Assembly (NCBI RefSeq): GCF_009827395.1
Contig: NZ_WTYX01000002.1
Location: forward strand, 310,001 to 374,000
Direction: 5' to 3'
DNA: 64,000 nt
Source: Pontixanthobacter aquaemixtae
GTDB taxonomy: Bacteria; Pseudomonadota; Alphaproteobacteria; Sphingomonadales; Sphingomonadaceae
A model generated the notes under the pieces. That model ran no database searches. It saw only the letters and a list, made by a program, of their open reading frames with translations, and was not told where the DNA came from. The position numbers and the translations under genes are program-made. Numbering within the stretch: the stretch's first letter is position 1; each line of letters starts with the position of its first letter. This document shows positions 27,385-39,044 of this stretch, in pieces.

Positions 27385-27529
27385 GGAACTCGCATTTTCA
27401 GGGGGGAGTCGCGCGCAGCAACATCACCAAGGGGCCGCAAAGCGCGGCGGGCAGGCGAAGCCTCTACACGCTTTGTGCCGCTTTGGCTTGTCTTTTTTGT
27501 GCAGGTGCGAAGGCAGCCGGCGCGAGAGC

Positions 27530-28717
27530 CTATACGCCGAGCCGTTTCTTCACTGTCCCGAAGGCCGCGACTGCGCGGTCGATTTCCTCAAACGTCAGGC
27601 CCGCGGACATCTGCGTGCGAATGCGCGCTTTGCCCTTAGGAACCACCGGATAGGAGAATGCGACAACATATACGCCTTCTTTGAGCATCTCGTCGGCAAA
27701 ATGCTTCGCGATTTTCGCATCATACAGCATGACCGGCACGATGGCGTGCTCGCCCGGTAGCAAGTCGAAGCCCAGATCGGTCATTTGCGCACGGAAATGC
27801 GCGGTCTTTTCGGTCAGCTCGGCAATCCGGCCCGGGTTCTTTTCGATCGCATCGATCGCCGCGATCGCGCCGCTGACCACGGGCGGTGCAACGGTGTTGG
27901 AGAACAGATAGGGCCGCGAACGCTGGCGCAGCAGTTCAACCACTTCGCGCCGCGCGCTGGTATAGCCGCCGCTCGCCCCGCCCAGCGCCTTGCCCAAAGT
28001 GCCGGTGGTGATATCGACGCGGTCCATACAGCCGCGATATTCATGCGTGCCTCGGCCCTTCTCGCCGACAAAGCCGGTTGCGTGGCAATCATCGAAATGG
28101 ACCAGCGCATCATATTTTTCCGCGAGATCGCAGATTTTGTCGAGCTGCGCGATAAAGCCGTCCATCGAGAACACCCCGTCAGTGGTGATCAGCTTGAAGC
28201 GCGCACCCGCCGCATCGGCCTCTTTCAGCTTCTTCTCGAGATCGGCCATGTCGTTGTTTTTATAACGATAACGCTGCGCCTTGGAGAGCCGGATACCGTC
28301 GATAATGCTCGCATGGTTGAGCTCATCCGAAATGACCGCGTCTTCGGCGGTCAACAGCGTTTCGAACAACCCGCCATTGGCATCGAAGCAGGACGGGTAA
28401 AGGATCGTGTCTTCCATCCCGACAAATTTCGAAATCCGGTCTTCCAGTTCCTTGTGCTGGCTTTGCGTGCCGCAGATGAAACGCACCGACGCCATGCCGT
28501 AGCCCCAATCATCAAGACCTTGCTTGGCCGCCGCATTGACATCGGCATCCTGCGCTAGGCCGAGATAATTATTGGCGCATAGATTGATGACTTCGCTGTT
28601 CTTCAGGTCAACCACTGCGCCCTGCGGCGAAGTGATCAGCCGTTCGTCCTTATACAGGCTGTCGGCCTTGATCTGGTCGATCTCGCTTTGGAGGTGCTGT
28701 TGGAATTTTCCGTACAT
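27530..28717 (-). CDS. kbl: 2-amino-3-ketobutyrate CoA ligase (glycine C-acetyltransferase)
   Basis: PLP enzyme, 395 residues, cleaving 2-amino-3-ketobutyrate with CoA into glycine and acetyl-CoA. The PLP lysine lies in [14 protein letters not shown]; other landmarks are CANNYLGLA and [11 protein letters not shown]. The start [15 protein letters not shown] at 28717 overlaps the tdh stop by one base (TAATG), so the two enzymes of threonine breakdown are translationally coupled. Confidence 0.96.
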   Translation of the reverse strand: MYGKFQQHLQSEIDQIKADSLYKDERLITSPQGAVVDLKNSEVINLCANNYLGLAQDADVNAAAKQGLDDWGYGMASVRFICGTQSQHKELEDRISKFVGMEDTILYPSCFDANGGLFETLLTAEDAVISDELNHASIIDGIRLSKAQRYRYKNNDMADLEKKLKEADAAGARFKLITTDGVFSMDGFIAQLDKICDLAEKYDALVHFDDCHATGFVGEKGRGTHEYRGCMDRVDITTGTLGKALGGASGGYTSARREVVELLRQRSRPYLFSNTVAPPVVSGAIAAIDAIEKNPGRIAELTEKTAHFRAQMTDLGFDLLPGEHAIVPVMLYDAKIAKHFADEMLKEGVYVVAFSYPVVPKGKARIRTQMSAGLTFEEIDRAVAAFGTVKKRLGV

Positions 28718-29748
28718 TATGCGTTTTCCCAATTGAGAACGACCTTGCACGCCTCGCCCGAAAGCATCGCTTCGAAGCCTTTTTCGTAATCGGTATAGGG
28801 CAGACGATGGGTGATCAGCGGGCTGATATCGAGTCCCGAATCGATGAATACGCTCATCTTGTACCAGGTTTCGAAAATCTCGCGGCCATAGACGCCTTTG
28901 AGCGTCAGCATGTTGAAAATGACCTTGTGCCAGTCAATCGCCATGCCCGCTTCGGGCAGGCCAAGGATCGAGACTTTGCCGCCATGCGCCATATTGTCGA
29001 TCAGCGACTGGAAACCGGCCTCGTTGCCCGACATTTCGAGACCCACATCGAAGCCTTCGGTCATGCCCAATTCGCACTGGACGTCTTCGATCTTTTCGCG
29101 CGACACATTGACCGCGCGGGTCACCCCCATCTTGCGCGCCATTTCGAGGCGGGTGTCGTTGACATCGGTGATCACCACATGCCGGGCACCGACGTGACGG
29201 CACACCGCGGCGGCCATCATCCCGATCGGGCCCGCACCGACCACCAGTACGTCTTCACCGACTAGATCGAATTGCAGCGCGGTATGGACCGCATTGCCAA
29301 ACGGATCGAACAGCGACGCGACATCGAGATCGATACCGGCATTGTGGAGCCACAGATTTGCTGCGGGTAGCGAGAGATATTCGGCAAAGGCGCCGGTCCG
29401 GTTGACCCCGATACCATCGGCATCGGCGCACATATGGCGGCGACCGGCCATGCAATTGCGGCACCGCCCGCAGACCACATGCCCTTCACCCGAAACGATC
29501 TGGCCGATCTCGTAGCCCAGCACATTGCTGCCGATCTCGGCGATCTCGCCGACGAATTCGTGGCCCACGGTCATTGGCACGGGAATCGTGTCCTGCGCCC
29601 ATTTGTCCCATTTCCAGATATGCATGTCGGTTCCGCAGATCGCGGTCCGTTTTACCTTCACCAGAACATCGTTGATTCCTATTTCGGGCTCGGGAACATC
29701 TTCCAGCCACAAACCCGGTTCGGCCTTCGCCTTGACCAATGCCTTCAT
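28717..29748 (-). CDS. tdh: L-threonine 3-dehydrogenase
   Basis: Zinc-dependent, NAD-linked oxidation of threonine to 2-amino-3-ketobutyrate; 343 residues. Catalytic zinc site CGTDMHIW and GHEFVGE, structural zinc cysteines in [15 protein letters not shown], and Rossmann motif [12 protein letters not shown]. The start [19 protein letters not shown] at 29748 is typical. It feeds kbl downstream. Confidence 0.96.
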   Translation of the reverse strand: MKALVKAKAEPGLWLEDVPEPEIGINDVLVKVKRTAICGTDMHIWKWDKWAQDTIPVPMTVGHEFVGEIAEIGSNVLGYEIGQIVSGEGHVVCGRCRNCMAGRRHMCADADGIGVNRTGAFAEYLSLPAANLWLHNAGIDLDVASLFDPFGNAVHTALQFDLVGEDVLVVGAGPIGMMAAAVCRHVGARHVVITDVNDTRLEMARKMGVTRAVNVSREKIEDVQCELGMTEGFDVGLEMSGNEAGFQSLIDNMAHGGKVSILGLPEAGMAIDWHKVIFNMLTLKGVYGREIFETWYKMSVFIDSGLDISPLITHRLPYTDYEKGFEAMLSGEACKVVLNWENA

Positions 29749-29855
29749 TGCCGACTCCAATCGCACAGTTTGCGCGCCGGTTATCATAAAATTTCAAAAG
29801 AGTGAAATGAATGCCAAGCGCGCGAGGCGCTGTCGGGAGCAGTGATCGCAGGAGT

Positions 29856-29929
29856 TGGAGCGGGTAAGGGGAATCGAACCCCTCTAGCTAGCTTGGAAGG
29901 CTAGAGCATTACCACTATGCTATACCCGC
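29856..29929 (-). tRNA. tRNA-Gly (anticodon TCC), CCA encoded
   Basis: Read on the minus strand it folds as a cloverleaf: acceptor GCGGGTA/TACCCGC, D-arm with AGCATAGTGGTAATGCT, anticodon loop CTTCCAA (anticodon TCC), T-loop GGTTCGATTCC and an encoded CCA at 29856-29858. It stands alone between tdh and cysD. Confidence 0.96.
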
Positions 29930-30064
29930 CCGCTGTGGAGGGGCGCTTTCGACCAGAATTGCGGATTCGTCAACGCCCTTTCCGGCTCGCAAGCAAATCT
30001 AACTTGTCCGGGCGCCCGGATTGACTAGCTCGCACTCGCTACCAAACGAGAGAGCCGATCCCCT

Positions 30065-30976
30065 ATGCGCCGCCTGACTCACCTTGAACGGCTCGAAGCC
30101 GAAAGTATCCATATCATGCGCGAAGTCGTCGCCGAGGCGACCAATCCGGTGATGCTCTATTCGGTGGGCAAGGACAGCGCGGTGATGCTGCATCTGGCGA
30201 AGAAGGCATTCTACCCCTCGCCGCCGCCATTTCCTTTGATGCATGTCGATACCACATGGAAATTCAAAGACATGTATGCGCTGCGCGAAAAGGCGGCGCA
30301 CGATGCGGGGATGGAATTGCTGGTGTGGCAAAATCCCGAGGCGCAAGAGCGCGGCATTAATCCGTTCGATCACGGCGCGCTGCACACCGATATGTGGAAG
30401 ACGCAGGGGCTTAAACAGGCGCTCGATCACCATGGTTTCGACGCTGCCTTTGGCGGCGCGCGGCGCGACGAGGAAAAAAGCCGCGCGAAAGAGCGGATTT
30501 TCAGCTTCCGCACCGCCAGCCATGGGTGGGATCCGAAGCAGCAACGGCCCGAATTGTGGAATCTCTACAACGCCAAAAAGGCCAAGGGCGAAAGCATCCG
30601 CGTGTTCCCGCTGAGCAATTGGACCGAGCTGGATATCTGGCAATATATCATGGCCGAAAATATCGAGATCGTGCCGCTCTATTTCGCCGCCCCGCGTCCG
30701 ACCTATGAATATGAAGGCGGCCTGTTCATGGCCGACGATATTGAGCGGCTGGAAAAAGTCATGGGCGGCAAGCCCGAGATCGTCGAACGTTCCGTGCGGT
30801 TCAGGACGCTGGGCTGTTTCCCGCTGACCGGCGCGGTCGAAAGCGAAGCCTCTACGCTGGCGGAAGTGGTTCAGGAAATGCTCCTCACCACCACCAGCGA
30901 AAGGCAGGGGCGCACGATCGACAAGGATGATGGCGGCGCAGGGATGGAGCGCAAGAAGCAGGAGGGCTATTTCTGA
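30065..30976 (+). CDS. cysD: Sulfate adenylyltransferase subunit 2
   Basis: Small catalytic subunit of ATP sulfurylase (sulfate + ATP to APS). 303 residues with the PP-loop-type motif [42 protein letters not shown] and the C-terminal [11 protein letters not shown]. Its TGA overlaps the cysN ATG by one base, giving coupled production of the two ATP-sulfurylase parts. Confidence 0.97.
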   Translation: MRRLTHLERLEAESIHIMREVVAEATNPVMLYSVGKDSAVMLHLAKKAFYPSPPPFPLMHVDTTWKFKDMYALREKAAHDAGMELLVWQNPEAQERGINPFDHGALHTDMWKTQGLKQALDHHGFDAAFGGARRDEEKSRAKERIFSFRTASHGWDPKQQRPELWNLYNAKKAKGESIRVFPLSNWTELDIWQYIMAENIEIVPLYFAAPRPTYEYEGGLFMADDIERLEKVMGGKPEIVERSVRFRTLGCFPLTGAVESEASTLAEVVQEMLLTTTSERQGRTIDKDDGGAGMERKKQEGYF

Positions 30977-32886
30977 TGGATGACACCTCCTACAAAACAG
31001 ACGCGCTGATTGCCGACGATATCGACGCCTATCTGGATCAGCACCAGAACAAGTCGCTGCTGCGCTTCATCACTTGCGGCAGCGTGGATGACGGAAAAAG
31101 CACGCTGATCGGGCGGCTGCTTTACGATTCCAAGATGATTTTCGAAGATCAACTGGCCGCGCTGGAAAGCGACAGCAAGAAGGTCGGCACGCAGGGGCAG
31201 GATATCGATTTTGCGCTGTTGGTGGATGGCCTGGCGGCAGAGCGCGAGCAAGGCATCACCATCGATGTCGCCTATCGCTTTTTCGCGACTGAGAAACGCA
31301 AATTCATCGTCGCCGACACGCCCGGACACGAGCAATATACGCGCAATATGGTCACCGGAGCATCGACCGCCGATTGCGCGGTGATTCTGGTCGATGCGCG
31401 CAAGGGTGTGCTCGTCCAGACACGGCGGCACAGCTATCTGGCGCATCTGCTGGGCATCAAGCATCTGGTGCTGGCGGTGAACAAGATGGACCTGGTCGAA
31501 TATGATCAAGCGACCTTTGACGCGATCGTCGCCGATTATTCTGCCTTTGCCGAGGAAATCGGAATCGAAGGCTTCACCGCCACTCCGATCTCCGGTTTCA
31601 AAGGCGACAATATCACCGCGGCCCCTTCCCCCAACACCGCGTGGTATGACGGGCCAAGCCTGGTTGACCACCTCGAGACAATCGAGATTGCCAATGTCGC
31701 GGCGCAGGAAAAGCCGTTCCGGATGCCGGTGCAGTGGGTCAACCGGCCTAATCTCGATTTTCGCGGTTTCTCCGGCCTGATCGGCAACGGATCGGTCAAA
31801 ACCGGCGATGCTGTCCGCATTGTTCCTTCGGGCAAGACCAGCACGGTCAAATCCATCGTTACCTATGATGGCGAGCTGGACAAAGCGGTGGCGGGGCAGT
31901 CGGTCACGATCACGCTTGCTGACGAAGTCGATTGCAGCCGCGGCGATGTGATTGCCGCCGCTGACAATCCGCCCGAAGCCTCCGACCAGTTCGAAGCGAC
32001 ATTGGTGTGGATGGATGAAGAAGCCCTGAAACCGGGGCGCGGCTATTGGCTGAAACTTGCCAGCCAGATGGTCACGGCGACCATTCAGGAGCCAAAGTAC
32101 GAGATCAACGTCAATTCGCTAGAACAACTGGCGGCGAAAACGCTGCGGCTCAATTCGATCGGCGTGGCAGAGCTTCATACCGAACGCCCGATCATATTCG
32201 AGGCCTATACGGACAGCCGCGCGCTTGGTGGGTTTATCCTGATCGACAAGATCACCAATGCCACGGTTGGTGCAGGGATGCTGCATTTCAGCTTGCGCCG
32301 CGCTTCCAACGTGCATTGGCAAGCGACCACGATCACGCGCGATCAACATGCAGATCTGAAGAACCAGAAGCCGCGCGTTTTGTGGTTCACCGGCCTTTCC
32401 GGATCGGGGAAATCGACCATTGCCAATGCGGTAGAACAGCGACTCAATATGATGAACCGCCACACCTTCCTGCTCGATGGCGACAATGTCCGCCACGGGC
32501 TCAACAAGGATCTGGGGTTTACCGAGGCCGACCGGATCGAGAATATCCGCCGCGTGGGCGAAGTGGCCAAGCTGATGACCGATGCCGGGCTGATCGTGCT
32601 CACCGCCTTTATCAGCCCGTTCCGCGCCGAACGCGATCTGGTGCGCGCGATGATGGAAGACTGCGAATTTATCGAGATTTTCGTCGACACACCGCTGGAA
32701 GTGGCCGAGCAGCGCGACGTGAAAGGCCTGTATAAGAAAGCACGCAGCGGACAACTCAAGAACTTCACCGGGATCGACAGCCCTTATGAAGAACCCGAAG
32801 CGCCGGAGATTCGCGTAAACACGATCGAAATGACGGTGGAAGAAGCGGCCGATCACATCATCCGCCAAATTTTGCCGCTGAAATGA
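30976..32886 (+). CDS. cysNC: Bifunctional sulfate adenylyltransferase subunit 1 / APS kinase
   Basis: Fusion of the GTPase CysN and the APS kinase CysC, 636 residues. The N-terminal EF-Tu-like GTPase has [17 protein letters not shown] and NKMD; beta-barrel domains run to about residue 455. The C-terminal kinase starts near residue 460 with P-loop GLSGSGKST and has [15 protein letters not shown] and a [10 protein letters not shown] signature. The fusion passes APS directly towards PAPS. Confidence 0.97.
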   Translation: MDDTSYKTDALIADDIDAYLDQHQNKSLLRFITCGSVDDGKSTLIGRLLYDSKMIFEDQLAALESDSKKVGTQGQDIDFALLVDGLAAEREQGITIDVAYRFFATEKRKFIVADTPGHEQYTRNMVTGASTADCAVILVDARKGVLVQTRRHSYLAHLLGIKHLVLAVNKMDLVEYDQATFDAIVADYSAFAEEIGIEGFTATPISGFKGDNITAAPSPNTAWYDGPSLVDHLETIEIANVAAQEKPFRMPVQWVNRPNLDFRGFSGLIGNGSVKTGDAVRIVPSGKTSTVKSIVTYDGELDKAVAGQSVTITLADEVDCSRGDVIAAADNPPEASDQFEATLVWMDEEALKPGRGYWLKLASQMVTATIQEPKYEINVNSLEQLAAKTLRLNSIGVAELHTERPIIFEAYTDSRALGGFILIDKITNATVGAGMLHFSLRRASNVHWQATTITRDQHADLKNQKPRVLWFTGLSGSGKSTIANAVEQRLNMMNRHTFLLDGDNVRHGLNKDLGFTEADRIENIRRVGEVAKLMTDAGLIVLTAFISPFRAERDLVRAMMEDCEFIEIFVDTPLEVAEQRDVKGLYKKARSGQLKNFTGIDSPYEEPEAPEIRVNTIEMTVEEAADHIIRQILPLK

Positions 32887-33650
32887 GCGATCTGATTGAA
32901 AGCATGGATGACACCGAACTCGCCGCATATCTGGCGGCGGAGGCGGGCAAGATCCTGCTTGAAGTCCGCGCGAGCGGTGAATTTGAAGGCAAGGCGCTGG
33001 GCAAAGCCGGTGATGAAACCGCCAACCGCTATTTGGTCGATGCGCTGCGCAAATACCGGCCTGATGACGGGCTGCTGTCAGAGGAAAGCAAGGACACCAA
33101 GGACCGCCTTTCCAAATCGCGCGTGTGGATCGTCGATCCGGTTGATGGAACGCGCGAATATGGCGAAGGGCGCGGCGACTGGGCGGTGCATGTCGGCCTC
33201 GCTATTGACGGGACCGCGACGAAAGGCGCCGTGGCATTGCCGGGGCTCGATGGCGGCATAGTATTGCGGACCGACAGCCCTGCATCGGGCATCAAATATG
33301 CCGCAACGCCGCGGCTAGTGGTCAGCCGTACCCGGCCTGCGAAAGAGGCGGTCAAGGTGGCCAAGCAGATTGGCGGAGAGCTTGTGCCGATGGGTTCTGC
33401 CGGCGCGAAGGCCATGGCGGTGGTGCGCGGCGAAGCGGAAATTTACCTGCATTCTGGCGGGCAGTATGAATGGGATAGCTGCGCGCCTGTGGCCGTCGCG
33501 CTGGCCAATGGGCTGCATTGTTCACGGATCGACGGATCGCCGCTGCTGTACAACCAGCACGATGTTTACTTGCCTGATTTGCTGATCTGCGTGCCCGAAA
33601 TGGCTGACGAAGTCCTCGAACGTGTGCGGGCCTTGGCGGCAGAGTCTTAG
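32883..33650 (+). CDS. cysQ: 3'(2'),5'-bisphosphate nucleotidase
   Basis: Removes PAP made when PAPS is reduced, relieving product inhibition. 255 residues of the inositol monophosphatase superfamily; metal motifs LLSEES and [12 protein letters not shown], and [12 protein letters not shown] near the C-terminus. ATGA overlap with cysNC shows it belongs to the sulfate-activation operon. Its TAG overlaps the stop of the convergent lipoprotein gene. Confidence 0.93.
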   Translation: MSDLIESMDDTELAAYLAAEAGKILLEVRASGEFEGKALGKAGDETANRYLVDALRKYRPDDGLLSEESKDTKDRLSKSRVWIVDPVDGTREYGEGRGDWAVHVGLAIDGTATKGAVALPGLDGGIVLRTDSPASGIKYAATPRLVVSRTRPAKEAVKVAKQIGGELVPMGSAGAKAMAVVRGEAEIYLHSGGQYEWDSCAPVAVALANGLHCSRIDGSPLLYNQHDVYLPDLLICVPEMADEVLERVRALAAES

Positions 33651-34255
33651 TTTTCGCCCGAAACCTGCTCGACGAGCGTCGGCTTTTCATCTTCGGGACG
33701 CGGCGCGGCCAATTCCGCCGGGATTGCAATCGACAGATCAACCCGCCGGTTGAACGCCCGCCCTGCCTCATCGGGCGAGCCATCCGCTTTTGCATTGGGT
33801 CGAGCCGGGTTTTGCTCGCCCATTGCGATCACCCGGATCCGGCCCTCGCTGACACCGTTCTCCACCAGCCAATCGCGGACAGCTTCGGCCCGCCGCTGCG
33901 ACGCGCGCAAATTGGCTGCGTCGGCGCCTTCCGAATCGGTGTGCCCACGCAAAGTGATCCGGCCGCCTGCGTCAAATTGCGGGCTTTGCAAAACCTGCGC
34001 GAGCTCTGCTTTTGCTGTCGCGCCCAGCGTTGACCCGCCCTCATCGAAAGAGATGCGCTGCCGCAAGGGTTCGAGCAATTCGGCCTGCCGTTCGACATCG
34101 GCATCCGGACGAATGATCGATACCGAATCTTCCGCCGGTGTTTCATCCTCGGCAGATTCGGTGGGCTCGGGCTCGACATCCGGTTGTTCAGAGGCCTGCC
34201 CGCAAGCCGACAGCGCAAGTGCGGCCAGTCCAGCGGTTGCATATCGTGAAATCAT
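33647..34255 (-). CDS. OmpA-like outer-membrane lipoprotein
   Basis: Lipoprotein signal with lipobox LSAC (ALALSACGQASE), an acidic linker (about residues 22-45), then an OmpA C-like peptidoglycan-binding domain (ITLRGHTDSEGADAANLRAS, RRAEAVRDWL, NRRVDLSI). The start at 34255 has GGAGAGG six bases upstream. An alternative ATG at 34273 overlaps the antiporter stop as ATGA, which also fits coupling; the choice is uncertain. Role: anchoring the outer membrane to the wall. Confidence 0.85.
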   Translation of the reverse strand: MISRYATAGLAALALSACGQASEQPDVEPEPTESAEDETPAEDSVSIIRPDADVERQAELLEPLRQRISFDEGGSTLGATAKAELAQVLQSPQFDAGGRITLRGHTDSEGADAANLRASQRRAEAVRDWLVENGVSEGRIRVIAMGEQNPARPNAKADGSPDEAGRAFNRRVDLSIAIPAELAAPRPEDEKPTLVEQVSGEN

Positions 34256-34269
34256 GGTGGTCCTCTCCA

Positions 34270-36135
34270 TCATGTCGGCTGCACCTTTGCCCCGCGCTCC
34301 GCTTTGCGTGCGGCCATTTCTTCGGCAGAGCGCGCTTTGGGCGGCGAGAATGTTATGATTGTATCGCCGGCACGCGGCTCCGGACGGGCGGCATGGGTAA
34401 AGAACCGCATCCGCCCGGATTTGCGCAGCAACAACAGCATATGCGCCGTATCGGGCAGCTTTTCCTGCGCGTCGTCAAAATTGAACTCGTCCGACAGAGT
34501 TGTCTTGCGGAATATCCAGCCCTGCTGCTGGCGATCATTGACATCCGACACGCCAAAGCCGGATTCGAACAATGCCCGCCCCCTTAGCGATGGCGGGATC
34601 GCATGCCGGTCATCTTCGGCGGTCGATGCGCCCAGCTGATAGACCGAATCGCGCCCAACCTCATGCGCAAACTCGTTGCAGACGAGCGTGTTATACGCCT
34701 CGTTCTCCGTCGCCGCGACGAGCACCTGATAGGGCGCAAGGTCGAGATTGTGTTCGGTCGCCTCGTTGAGGATTTCGCCATGGTAGAAGGGCAGACCGGC
34801 TTTGCGCGCCGCGCTCAGCCGCTGCCAGCTCGGGTCAACGATCATCACCGGCGTCTTCAGGCTTGCCATCTGCTCGGCAAGCGCGATGCTCCATTGGGTG
34901 CTGCCGACAATCAGCAATCCCGGGCGCGTATCGCCTTTCACTTTGAGCAAGCGCGCCACCCAGTTGATGGTAAAGCCATGCGCAACGATTGTGGTGACCA
35001 CCACCGCAAAGCTCAGCCCGATCAGGACATTGCCATCGGCATAGCCCAGCTCTGTCAGGCGCAAGGCAAACAGGCCGCAGATCGCAACCAGAACGATACC
35101 GCGCGGGGCAATCCAAGCGAGAAAGAAACGCTCGTTCCACGGGACCGAACTGCCAAGCAGGCTGAGCAGGATGGTGGCCGGGCGAACCACGAACAGAAGC
35201 GCGATAAGGAACAGGATAAAGCCGGGATTGATGCGCGGGTCGATATAGGCAAGGTCTTCTAGCGAAAGCGAAGATGACAGCAGGATAAAGATCCCCGACA
35301 CCAGCAGCACCGCGATATTTTGTTTGAACGGGTGGATGCTGCGCAGGCTGGACACGTGCATATTGGCCAGCGCGATGCCCATCACGGTCACTGCGACCAG
35401 ACCTGCCTCATGCTCGATCTTGTTGGAAAGAACGAACACCGCGACGACGGTGGTCAGCAGCACCGGTACTTTTAGATATTCGGGAATGGCCCCGCGCGGG
35501 AAAGACCATGCAATCGCTTTGGCCGCGAAATAGCCAAGCAGACCGGCGATGATCGCGGCAAAGATCATCGGCGGGACGACTTCGAACAGGGTCGCCCCGG
35601 GGCGCTCTGCGGTCATGCGGAAATATTCGAAAGCGATCACCGCGCATAATGCGCCGATGGGATCGTTGACGATGGCTTCCCATTTGAGGATATCCGACGG
35701 GCGTTTTTGCACCGAGGATTGCCTGAGCAGCGGCATCACAACGGTCGGCCCGGTGACAACCAGAATGCCGCCGAACAGGATTGCTACAGGCCACACGAGC
35801 CCGGCGACATAGAAACCCGCGAGACTGCCTGCGAGCCAGCCAACCGGAACGCCGAAAATCACCAGACGCCACACGCCGTCCCCGGCATGGCGCAACTCGC
35901 GCAAATCCAGGCTTAAACCGCCTTCGAACAGGATCAGCGCGACGCCGATTGCGACCATCGGCTCGAGCAAGTCGCCAAAGGCGCGCTCGGGATTGAAAAT
36001 TCCCAGAATTGGTCCGGCCAAAAAGCCTGCGGCCAGCATCAGGACAATCGCCGGCCAACCCGTGCGCCATGCGATCCATTGTGCGCCAATGCCGAGAACC
36101 CCGACCAGCGCGATGACTAATGCTTGCTCTTCCAT
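34270..36135 (-). CDS. Cation:proton antiporter with C-terminal TrkA-N-type domain
   Basis: 621-residue monovalent cation/H+ antiporter (CPA1, NhaP-like). About 12 membrane segments occupy residues 1-400; ALILFEGGLSLDLRE and VVTGPTVVMPLLR and the motif EAIVNDPIGAL carry the conserved ion-binding residues. A cytoplasmic Rossmann-type TrkA-N domain follows (LLIVGSTQWSIALAEQMASL), then a TrkA-C-like part. Start chosen at ATG 36135; the frame continues to a weak TTG at 36189. Confidence 0.88.
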   Translation of the reverse strand: MEEQALVIALVGVLGIGAQWIAWRTGWPAIVLMLAAGFLAGPILGIFNPERAFGDLLEPMVAIGVALILFEGGLSLDLRELRHAGDGVWRLVIFGVPVGWLAGSLAGFYVAGLVWPVAILFGGILVVTGPTVVMPLLRQSSVQKRPSDILKWEAIVNDPIGALCAVIAFEYFRMTAERPGATLFEVVPPMIFAAIIAGLLGYFAAKAIAWSFPRGAIPEYLKVPVLLTTVVAVFVLSNKIEHEAGLVAVTVMGIALANMHVSSLRSIHPFKQNIAVLLVSGIFILLSSSLSLEDLAYIDPRINPGFILFLIALLFVVRPATILLSLLGSSVPWNERFFLAWIAPRGIVLVAICGLFALRLTELGYADGNVLIGLSFAVVVTTIVAHGFTINWVARLLKVKGDTRPGLLIVGSTQWSIALAEQMASLKTPVMIVDPSWQRLSAARKAGLPFYHGEILNEATEHNLDLAPYQVLVAATENEAYNTLVCNEFAHEVGRDSVYQLGASTAEDDRHAIPPSLRGRALFESGFGVSDVNDRQQQGWIFRKTTLSDEFNFDDAQEKLPDTAHMLLLLRKSGRMRFFTHAARPEPRAGDTIITFSPPKARSAEEMAARKAERGAKVQPT

Positions 36136-36225
36136 GGACTGCTGGTGCCACCAACCCCTTGTTTTGAAACCATGTCCTACAAAGAGCAATTCTCGCCCAA
36201 AGGCGAGTCAAAAGCAACGGAAAGC

Positions 36226-36762
36226 TCAGTCGCCTTCAAATTCCATCAGCGCCGAAACCGCGACATCGGCGGCACCCAGCTTCTGCGCGCCGCCAAGATC
36301 GGGGAGGTCGATGACGAACAGCGCATGGTCCGCTTTCGCGCCCGCCATCCGCAGCAGCTCCACCGAAGCCAGCGCGGTGCCGCCGGTTGCGATCAAATCA
36401 TCGACGATCACCACGCGCTGGCCCGCATCGACCGCGTCAGGATCGATTTCCAACCGATCGGTGCCATATTCCAGCGCGTAATCCACGCCGATTGTCTTGA
36501 CCGGCAATTTCCCGGGTTTGCGCACCGCGATGAAAGGCAGCCCCAGTTCAACTGCAACAGCAGCGCCGAAGATAAATCCGCGCGCTTCCATTCCCGCAAT
36601 CGCTTGGGCGCCAGCTTTCTTCGCGTCTGCGGCCAGTAGCCTGACCGTCGCGGCCAGACCCGCGCCATTGCCAATAAGCGTGGTGATATCGCGGAACTGG
36701 ATGCCCGGTTCGGGGAAATCGGGCACAGTGCGTACCAGCTGCTTCAACTCGTCAGCGGTCAT
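36226..36762 (-). CDS. apt: Adenine phosphoribosyltransferase
   Basis: Salvages adenine to AMP using PRPP. 178 residues, family length. The substrate loop GMEARGFIFGAAVA and the PRPP-binding motif VVIVDDLIATGGTA are complete. A terminator separates it from petC upstream, so it is not part of the bc1 operon. Confidence 0.96.
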   Translation of the reverse strand: MTADELKQLVRTVPDFPEPGIQFRDITTLIGNGAGLAATVRLLAADAKKAGAQAIAGMEARGFIFGAAVAVELGLPFIAVRKPGKLPVKTIGVDYALEYGTDRLEIDPDAVDAGQRVVIVDDLIATGGTALASVELLRMAGAKADHALFVIDLPDLGGAQKLGAADVAVSALMEFEGD

Positions 36763-36765
36763 TGA

Positions 36766-36816
36766 TCACCTCGGAAAAAGAAACGCCCCTTGCACCTGAT
36801 CGATGCAAGGGGCGTT
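36766..36816 (-). terminator. Intrinsic terminator of the petABC operon
   Basis: A perfect 13-bp stem (36782-36794 with 36804-36816, core AACGCCCCTTGCA) and a 9-base loop. On the minus strand it is followed by TTTCTTTTTCC. It sits 29 bases after the petC stop and just ahead of apt. Confidence 0.92.
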
Positions 36817-36845
36817 GAAATTAGCATCAGCGAAAGAAAGCCGGT

Positions 36846-37715
36846 TTAGTCGGCTTTCTTCGGTTTGGTGTCGGACCAAACATGCTTTTTCGCGAAATAT
36901 GCAAGCACTGTGGCGAAGAGCAGGAACAGCACGACGGGCCAGCCCCTTTGCTTACGCTCGACCAAGCTTGGTTCCGCAGTCCATGTGAGGAACGCCGAAA
37001 CGTCTGCCGCCATTTGCGGGATCGTGGCTTCGGTGCCGTCAGCATAGCTAACCTGTCCATCGAGCGTCAGCGGCGGAGCCATCGCGAGATTGAGGTTAGG
37101 GAAATACTCGTTGAAATGGCCGCCATCGGGGGTCGAGAATTCGGGGAACTGTTCCTTCAGTTCAGCCGGAATCGGGCCGTAGCCGGTCAGCAACGAATTT
37201 ACATAGGCGGTGCCGTTGGGGCGCGCCTTGGTCATCAGCGACAGATCCGGAGGCGCCACGCCGTTATTGGCAGTCGCGGCTGCAACATTGTTGGGATATG
37301 GCGCGGGGAATGTGTCAGTCGGGAGACCCGGCCGGGTAATCGCTTCACCGGTATCCGAATCGATATCGCGGATATTGGTCCATTCAGCGGCCAGCGCTTT
37401 CACTTCCTCAGGCGAATAACCCAGCTGCTCGAGGTCGCGGAATGCGACATATTTGAGCGAGTGACAGCTCGAGCAGACTTCCTTGTACACCTGGTATCCG
37501 CGCTGAAGCTGCGCGGCGTCCCATGTGCCGAAGGGGCCATCGTGCTGGAATTTGATGGGCTTTGGCGATTTGTGGAATTCGTGCTCCACAGTTGGCTTCA
37601 CGAAGCGGCCATAGTTGGAAAGATCGGAAAATGCAGGGCCCATGCCGGCAATCAAAGAGATCAGCGCAACGCCTGCGAAACCGATGCCAACTAGAAATGC
37701 GATAAGACGGATCAT
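36846..37715 (-). CDS. petC: Cytochrome c1
   Basis: Haem-c subunit of the cytochrome bc1 complex, passing electrons from the Rieske protein to soluble cytochrome c. 289 residues: N-terminal hydrophobic segment (IAFLVGIGFAGVALISLIAG), haem attachment CSSCH near residue 82 (EVCSSCHSLKYVAF), probable Met ligand in the PPDLSLMTKARPN/APPLTLDG region, and a C-terminal membrane anchor (GWPVVLFLLFATVLAYFA). Confidence 0.96.
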   Translation of the reverse strand: MIRLIAFLVGIGFAGVALISLIAGMGPAFSDLSNYGRFVKPTVEHEFHKSPKPIKFQHDGPFGTWDAAQLQRGYQVYKEVCSSCHSLKYVAFRDLEQLGYSPEEVKALAAEWTNIRDIDSDTGEAITRPGLPTDTFPAPYPNNVAAATANNGVAPPDLSLMTKARPNGTAYVNSLLTGYGPIPAELKEQFPEFSTPDGGHFNEYFPNLNLAMAPPLTLDGQVSYADGTEATIPQMAADVSAFLTWTAEPSLVERKQRGWPVVLFLLFATVLAYFAKKHVWSDTKPKKAD

Positions 37716-37737
37716 GTCAGGTCTCTTTCTCTCGTCC

Positions 37738-39027
37738 TTAAGCCGCAGAATCTGCTTTGGCGTTTAGCGCCGCATCATCATCAGAGCCGAGCACAGCTTC
37801 GGTAATGGAATAGGGCAACGGATCAGGCTTCTCTATCGAGGAGATGATCGGCAGGATCACCAGGAAGTGCAGGAAGTAATATGCCGTCGCGATCTGGCTG
37901 AGCATAATATAGGGTTCTTCCGCATGCGCACCGCCGAGATAGAACAGCGCGGCCATATCCAGCATCAAGATCCAGAAGAAGATGCGGAACAGCGGACGAT
38001 ATTTGCCCGAACGCACAGGTGACTTGTCGAGCCACGGCAGAATGAACCAGATCAGGATCGCCGCGAACATCGCCAGCACGCCCCAAAGCTTGGCCGGCAG
38101 GATGAAGTCAAAAGTGAACGCACGCAGGATCGCGTAGAACGGGTAGAAATACCATTCGGGAACGATCAGCGCCGGTGTCGAAAGCGGGTTCGCTTCGATG
38201 TAATTGTCCGGGTGACCCAGCGCGTTCGGCATAAAGAACACGAACATCATGAAGATGATCAGAACAACGCCCAGTCCAAAGCCGTCTTTGGCGGTGTAGT
38301 AAGGGTGGAAAGGCAGCGTATCGCTTTCCTTCTTCACTTCCACACCGGTCGGGTTGGAGGAACCGGGAATATGCAGCGCCCAGATATGCAGGATGACGAC
38401 ACCGGCAATCACGAAAGGCAGCAGGAAGTGCAAGCTGAAGAAACGGTTTAGCGCGGCATTGTCCGGCGCATAGCCGCCAAGCAGCCACACCTGCAGCGGC
38501 TCACCGATCAGCGGGATCGCGCCGAACAGGCCGGTAATAACTTTCGCCGCCCAGAAGCTCATCTGACCCCAGGGGAGAACATAGCCCATAAAAGCGGTTG
38601 CCATCATCAGCAGGAAGATAACCACGCCCAGCAGCCACACCATTTCGCGCGGTGCCTTGTACGAACTGTAATAAAAACCGCGGAAAATATGCATGTAAAT
38701 CACGAGGAAGAAGAAGCTCGCGCCATTGGCGTGCGCATAGCGGATCAGCCAGCCCCAGTTTACATCGCGCATAATGTGTTCGGTGGTCGCAAAGGCCACT
38801 TCCGTGTTCGACGCATAATGCATCGCCAGCACGATTCCGGTGACGATCTGCAGCATGAGGAAGAACCCGGCGAGCACGCCGAAATTCCACATATAGCTGA
38901 GATTGCGCGGAACCGGATAGCCGGCACCAACCGCATTATAGACGAGCCGCGGCAGAGGCAGCCTCTCGTCCATGAATTTCATAAAGCCGTTAGTCGGCGT
39001 ATATTCGCGGGCCCAGGGAAAACTCAT
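37738..39027 (-). CDS. petB: Cytochrome b of the bc1 complex
   Basis: 429-residue membrane subunit with two b haems and the Qo/Qi quinone sites. Eight membrane helices are evident. Haem ligands lie in [13 protein letters not shown] and [13 protein letters not shown], with [13 protein letters not shown] supplying the second pair. The Qo-site PEWY ([13 protein letters not shown]) is present. Follows petA by 17 bases. Confidence 0.97.
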   Translation of the reverse strand: MSFPWAREYTPTNGFMKFMDERLPLPRLVYNAVGAGYPVPRNLSYMWNFGVLAGFFLMLQIVTGIVLAMHYASNTEVAFATTEHIMRDVNWGWLIRYAHANGASFFFLVIYMHIFRGFYYSSYKAPREMVWLLGVVIFLLMMATAFMGYVLPWGQMSFWAAKVITGLFGAIPLIGEPLQVWLLGGYAPDNAALNRFFSLHFLLPFVIAGVVILHIWALHIPGSSNPTGVEVKKESDTLPFHPYYTAKDGFGLGVVLIIFMMFVFFMPNALGHPDNYIEANPLSTPALIVPEWYFYPFYAILRAFTFDFILPAKLWGVLAMFAAILIWFILPWLDKSPVRSGKYRPLFRIFFWILMLDMAALFYLGGAHAEEPYIMLSQIATAYYFLHFLVILPIISSIEKPDPLPYSITEAVLGSDDDAALNAKADSAA

Positions 39028-39044
39028 ATCGCTTCTCTTCTCGC

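Noticed and set aside
29749-29855. Glycine riboswitch upstream of tdh-kbl
   Set aside because: The gap to tRNA-Gly is about 100 bases and holds no tandem aptamer-like structure; the closeness of tRNA-Gly to glycine genes looks like chance.
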